Origin: CANDYO01 sp049653745
GTDB taxonomy: Bacteria; Pseudomonadota; Alphaproteobacteria; Rickettsiales; CANDYO01
DNA length: 64,000 nt
Reading direction: 5' to 3'
Assembly: GCA_049653745.1 (NCBI GenBank)
Contig: JBASGW010000059.1
Span: 28,248-92,247 of the forward strand
Shown here: piece after piece, positions 61,316 through 64,000 of the stretch
Layout of the letters: the number at the start of each line of letters is the position of its first letter
How positions within the stretch are numbered: the stretch's first letter is position 1
Program-made: the position numbers and the translations under genes
The notes under the pieces: model-generated
Seen by the model: only the letters and a program-made list of their open reading frames with translations
Database searches by the model: none
Told to the model about the DNA's origin: nothing

Positions 61316-61750
61316 ATGCTATTTCAAAATATTTTACTACCAATAGATATTAATGATTCAAATTCATGGGAAAAAACTTTACCCACCTGTATCTCTATAT
61401 TAAAATTAAATCCTGAAGCTAAATTATGGTTTCTTGCAGTTATTCCTAACTTTGGACTTGGAGATGTTATTGAAGAATATTTTCCAAAAGGATGGCTCAA
61501 AGACGTGTCCGAAAAAACCTTAATTGAGCTACAAAAAATTGTAGAAAATCATTTACCCCATGGTATTAAACCCAATCTTTTAGTGGATAGAGGTGTGGTT
61601 TATCAAGTGATTTTAGACACTGCTCTAAAGTTAGAAGTAGATTTAATAGTTATGTCATCTAACCACCCAAATAGAAAAGATTATTTATTAGGACCTAATG
61701 TTGCAAGAGTTGCTAGACATGCCGAATCTTCTGTTTTAATCAGACGTTAG
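61316..61750 (+). CDS. Universal stress protein UspA family
   Basis: 144 residues, single UspA domain: ILLPIDINDSNSWEKTLPT at the start, and the nucleotide-binding end VMSSNHPNRKDYLLGPNVARVARHAESSVLI (GxxxxxV...S.VLI). Role in stress survival is general; partners unknown. It lies 103 bp after the symporter and 27 bp before the aminotransferase, so it is likely part of that downstream transcript. Confidence 0.92.
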   Translation: MLFQNILLPIDINDSNSWEKTLPTCISILKLNPEAKLWFLAVIPNFGLGDVIEEYFPKGWLKDVSEKTLIELQKIVENHLPHGIKPNLLVDRGVVYQVILDTALKLEVDLIVMSSNHPNRKDYLLGPNVARVARHAESSVLIRR

Positions 61751-61777
61751 CTTATAAGTTATATAACTCTATACATT

Positions 61778-62638
61778 ATGAATAAAGATCTAGAACAATA
61801 TATTTGGTTGAATGGAGAATTCATAACTGTTCCTAAAGATAAAATGGATGTATTAAGCCATGAACTTTGTTATGGATTGGGCGCATTTGAAGAAATTAGA
61901 TTCTATAATAAAAAAGCATTTAATCTTGATGAACATTTAGAACTCTTATTCAAATCTAGCAAAGCTTTATTACTTAATACCTCCTTCTCTTTTCAAGAAA
62001 TAAAAAATGCCTGCATTGAAATAATAAAAGTTAACAAGGTTGAAGATGGCTATATTAAACCTCTAATTTTTCTAGGAAATAAAGATGCTACCATTGGTGC
62101 AGAAAATTATATAAATATATTAATTGGCTGCTGGTCTAGCATACACCCTTTATCTAACTCGTTAAGTGATAAAGTTCCTCTAAAATTATCTATATCTTCT
62201 GCTGTAAAGCCGCCATTTAATTTATTGCCCTATCAAGTAAAAGCATCTGAATTAAATATCTTAAATAAAATAGCAGAAAAACAAGCTATCACCCAAGGTT
62301 ATGACGGCTCCTTAATATTAGACTATAGAGGATATATTGCTGATTCCACTTTAGGGAATTTTTTTATAGTAAAAAATAAAACTATTTACACTCCTATCCC
62401 TGAATATTGTTTTGAAGGAATTACTAGCAAAATTGTAATAGAAATTGCAATTAAAAATAATATAGAAGTAAAAGAAAAATATATCACATTGGAAGATCTA
62501 GCTGATGCTGATGAAGCTTTTATAACTAGCACTATATCAGAAATTTCATCAATAGCCTCAATAGGTGATTATATTTTTAAAAATAATTCAATATCTGAGT
62601 TTATTTATTCTAAATTTTATCAATTAACTTTAACTTAG
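61778..62638 (+). CDS. PLP class IV aminotransferase, probably branched-chain
   Basis: 286 residues with the class IV fold: IWLNGEFITVP, LSHELCYGLGAFEEIRFY, the catalytic Lys in QVKASELNILNK, GYDGSLILDYRGYIADSTLG and FEGITSKIVIEIA. The layout fits IlvE-type branched-chain aminotransferase, which would interconvert Leu/Ile/Val and their keto acids; D-amino-acid aminotransferase or ADC lyase remain possible. Needs PLP, linked to pdxY. RuvC follows by 7 bases. Confidence 0.88.
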   Translation: MNKDLEQYIWLNGEFITVPKDKMDVLSHELCYGLGAFEEIRFYNKKAFNLDEHLELLFKSSKALLLNTSFSFQEIKNACIEIIKVNKVEDGYIKPLIFLGNKDATIGAENYINILIGCWSSIHPLSNSLSDKVPLKLSISSAVKPPFNLLPYQVKASELNILNKIAEKQAITQGYDGSLILDYRGYIADSTLGNFFIVKNKTIYTPIPEYCFEGITSKIVIEIAIKNNIEVKEKYITLEDLADADEAFITSTISEISSIASIGDYIFKNNSISEFIYSKFYQLTLT

Positions 62639-62645
62639 GAAAATT

Positions 62646-63152
62646 ATGGAATCATCATCCATTAAAGATAATAATATTATTATGGGGGTTGATCCTGGTC
62701 TTTTAAATACTGGTTGGGGAATTATATCAGTAAAGCAAAATACTATAAATTATATAGCTTCTGGAGTAATCACTCCCAATAGCAAACTCTCCATTGAAGT
62801 GAGGTTAAAAGAAATTTTTTTAGAACTCACCAAGGTAATTGAGTTATATAATCCTATGGAATGTGCTATGGAAAATATATTTGTTAATAGCAATAATCTT
62901 TCCTCACTAAAATTAGGTTATGCTAGAGGAGTAGCTATTTCAACAATTGGACTTGCACAAAAATGTTTTTTTGAATATGCTCCTAACTTAGTAAAAAAAG
63001 CAGTAGTTGGCAAAGGCAAAGCTGATAAAGTTCAAGTTCAATACATGGTTAATAAAATTCTTCCTAAAGCCAAAGTACAAAATGAACATGCAGCAGATGC
63101 TCTAGCCGTTTGTATATGTCATGCAAATCATAAAAATTTAAACTCGAGATAA
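62646..63152 (+). CDS. ruvC: Crossover junction endodeoxyribonuclease RuvC
   Basis: Holliday-junction resolvase. 168 residues with the acidic tetrad in GVDPGLLNTGWG (D), AMENIFVN (E) and HAADALAVCICH (last D), plus KKAVVGKGKADKVQVQ. It begins 7 bases after the aminotransferase and ends 7 bases before eno. ruvA and ruvB are not in the window. Confidence 0.96.
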   Translation: MESSSIKDNNIIMGVDPGLLNTGWGIISVKQNTINYIASGVITPNSKLSIEVRLKEIFLELTKVIELYNPMECAMENIFVNSNNLSSLKLGYARGVAISTIGLAQKCFFEYAPNLVKKAVVGKGKADKVQVQYMVNKILPKAKVQNEHAADALAVCICHANHKNLNSR

Positions 63153-63159
63153 TTTACCC

Positions 63160-64000
63160 GTGATTAATATTAAACAAATAATTTCTAGAGAAGTTTTAGA
63201 TAGTAGAGGAAATCCAACAGTAGAAGTGGATGTTATTTTAGATAATAATATTTTAGGAAGGGCCTCTGTTCCAAGCGGTGCATCCACTGGAACTTTTGAA
63301 GCTATTGAATTAAGAGATAACGATAAGAATAGATTTTTAGGAAAAGGTGTATTAAAGGCATTAGCTAATATTGATTCAATCATTTATCCGGCATTAAAAG
63401 GAAAATCTCCTTTTGATCAAGAAAAAATAGATAAAATATTAATTTCACTTGATGGTACAGAAAATAAATCAAATTTAGGAGCTAATTCTATTTTAGCTGT
63501 TTCTCTTGCAATTGCAAAAGCAGCTGCTAAAGCTTCAGGCTTACCTTTATTTCAATATCTTAATCCAAATAAAGCAGATTATGTTATGCCCAAGCCCTTT
63601 ATGAATATAATAAATGGTGGGGCGCATGCTGACAATGCAATTGAAATTCAAGAATTTATGATTATGCCTAAAAATTGTTCCTCTATAAGAGAGGCAATTA
63701 GAATGGGCGCAGAAATATTCCATAATTTAAAATCTATATTATCTGCTGATGGTCTTAGCACCAATGTTGGCGATGAAGGAGGATTTGCTCCAAATTTTCA
63801 TCATTCTCAACAAGCTTTTGAATATATAACAAAAGCGGTGAATAATGCTGGATATAAAGTTGGAGAAGATTTAAATTTTGCTTTAGATTGCGCTTCTTCA
63901 GAATTTTATAAAGATGGATTATATCATATAAATAATCAGCAGTTAAATTCTCATGATTTGATTAGTTACTATCGCAAGTTAATAAATGACTATCCTATCA
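63160..64000 (+). CDS. eno: Enolase (C-terminal part outside window)
   Basis: First 280 codons of enolase, which interconverts 2-phosphoglycerate and PEP. It starts at GTG 63160 (MINIKQIISREVLDSRGNPT). Conserved blocks follow: SVPSGASTGTFEA, LGANSILAVSLA, MNIINGGAHADNAIEIQEF, and NVGDEGGFAPNFH with the catalytic Glu. The frame is open at base 64000. It lies 7 bases after ruvC, so the recombination gene and enolase are probably cotranscribed. With pgk it shows lower glycolysis is retained. Confidence 0.97.
   Translation, partial: MINIKQIISREVLDSRGNPTVEVDVILDNNILGRASVPSGASTGTFEAIELRDNDKNRFLGKGVLKALANIDSIIYPALKGKSPFDQEKIDKILISLDGTENKSNLGANSILAVSLAIAKAAAKASGLPLFQYLNPNKADYVMPKPFMNIINGGAHADNAIEIQEFMIMPKNCSSIREAIRMGAEIFHNLKSILSADGLSTNVGDEGGFAPNFHHSQQAFEYITKAVNNAGYKVGEDLNFALDCASSEFYKDGLYHINNQQLNSHDLISYYRKLINDYPI

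Noticed and set aside
1..64000. tRNA, rRNA, CRISPR array, insertion sequence or prophage
   Set aside because: I looked for T-loop motifs in the spacers, for repeat-spacer periodicity and for transposase or integrase frames and found none.

Overview
The window is AT-rich chromosomal DNA of a small-genome alphaproteobacterium. Gene content points to the order Rickettsiales or a close host-associated relative, probably outside the genus Rickettsia. The evidence is short intergenic gaps, gatCAB, COQ9, an S21 protein that aligns position by position with the Rickettsia type as I recall it, a eukaryote-like IleRS, ankyrin proteins and many short lineage-specific proteins. Pgk and enolase genes, a complete riboflavin operon, PdxY and a CysATW-type transporter argue against Rickettsia proper. 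Taxon assignment is inference. I see no tRNA, rRNA, insertion sequence, prophage or CRISPR array.

Layout. 1-6068 (minus): gatB (cut by the window edge), gatA, gatC and ileS. 6243-9974: a lineage-specific membrane protein, COQ9, a 690-residue kinase-like/ankyrin protein and rpsU, which appears to start at CTG. 10043-16369: mfd, an unknown protein, pdxY and cysA. 16595-17309: a tiny secreted Ala/Pro peptide and a GyrI-like effector-binding protein. 17404-23714 (minus): a cell-wall operon (lytic transglycosylase, RDD protein, M15 peptidase), then a tightly packed MFS / mlaE / mlaF / CorC-like unit. 23870-28857: an ORF interrupted at a C8 tract, phoU, rplY, rnhB, and a RimK-like ligase translationally coupled to a class II glutamine amidotransferase.

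28985-32456 is an FMN riboswitch followed by ribD-ribE-ribB-ribA-ribH, enough to make riboflavin from GTP and ribulose 5-phosphate apart from the phosphatase step. 32638-38794 holds an ABC-2 exporter, two membrane-anchored glycosyltransferase-like proteins, alr and an unknown protein. 39032-41120 holds the CysW and CysT permeases, about 23 kb from the matching CysA. 41388-47906 holds an esterase, a Trm112-like protein, aminopeptidase P, a secreted six-cysteine protein, mgtE, mutM, gmk and a short unknown protein behind a near-consensus promoter.

47983-64000 contains a second ankyrin protein, nrdB-pgk behind two tandem NrdR-like boxes, pheT-mnmA, a group of GNAT / hydrolase / Nfu / ZapA / coiled-coil / SDHAF4 genes, rsmE, a small membrane protein, a dicarboxylate symporter, UspA, a class IV aminotransferase, ruvC and the first part of eno. 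The window is mostly housekeeping. The less ordinary items are the CTG start of rpsU, the kinase-like ankyrin protein inserted between COQ9 and rpsU, the C8 frameshift, the RimK-amidotransferase pair, the riboflavin operon, the paired NrdR boxes and several very regular intergenic hairpins.
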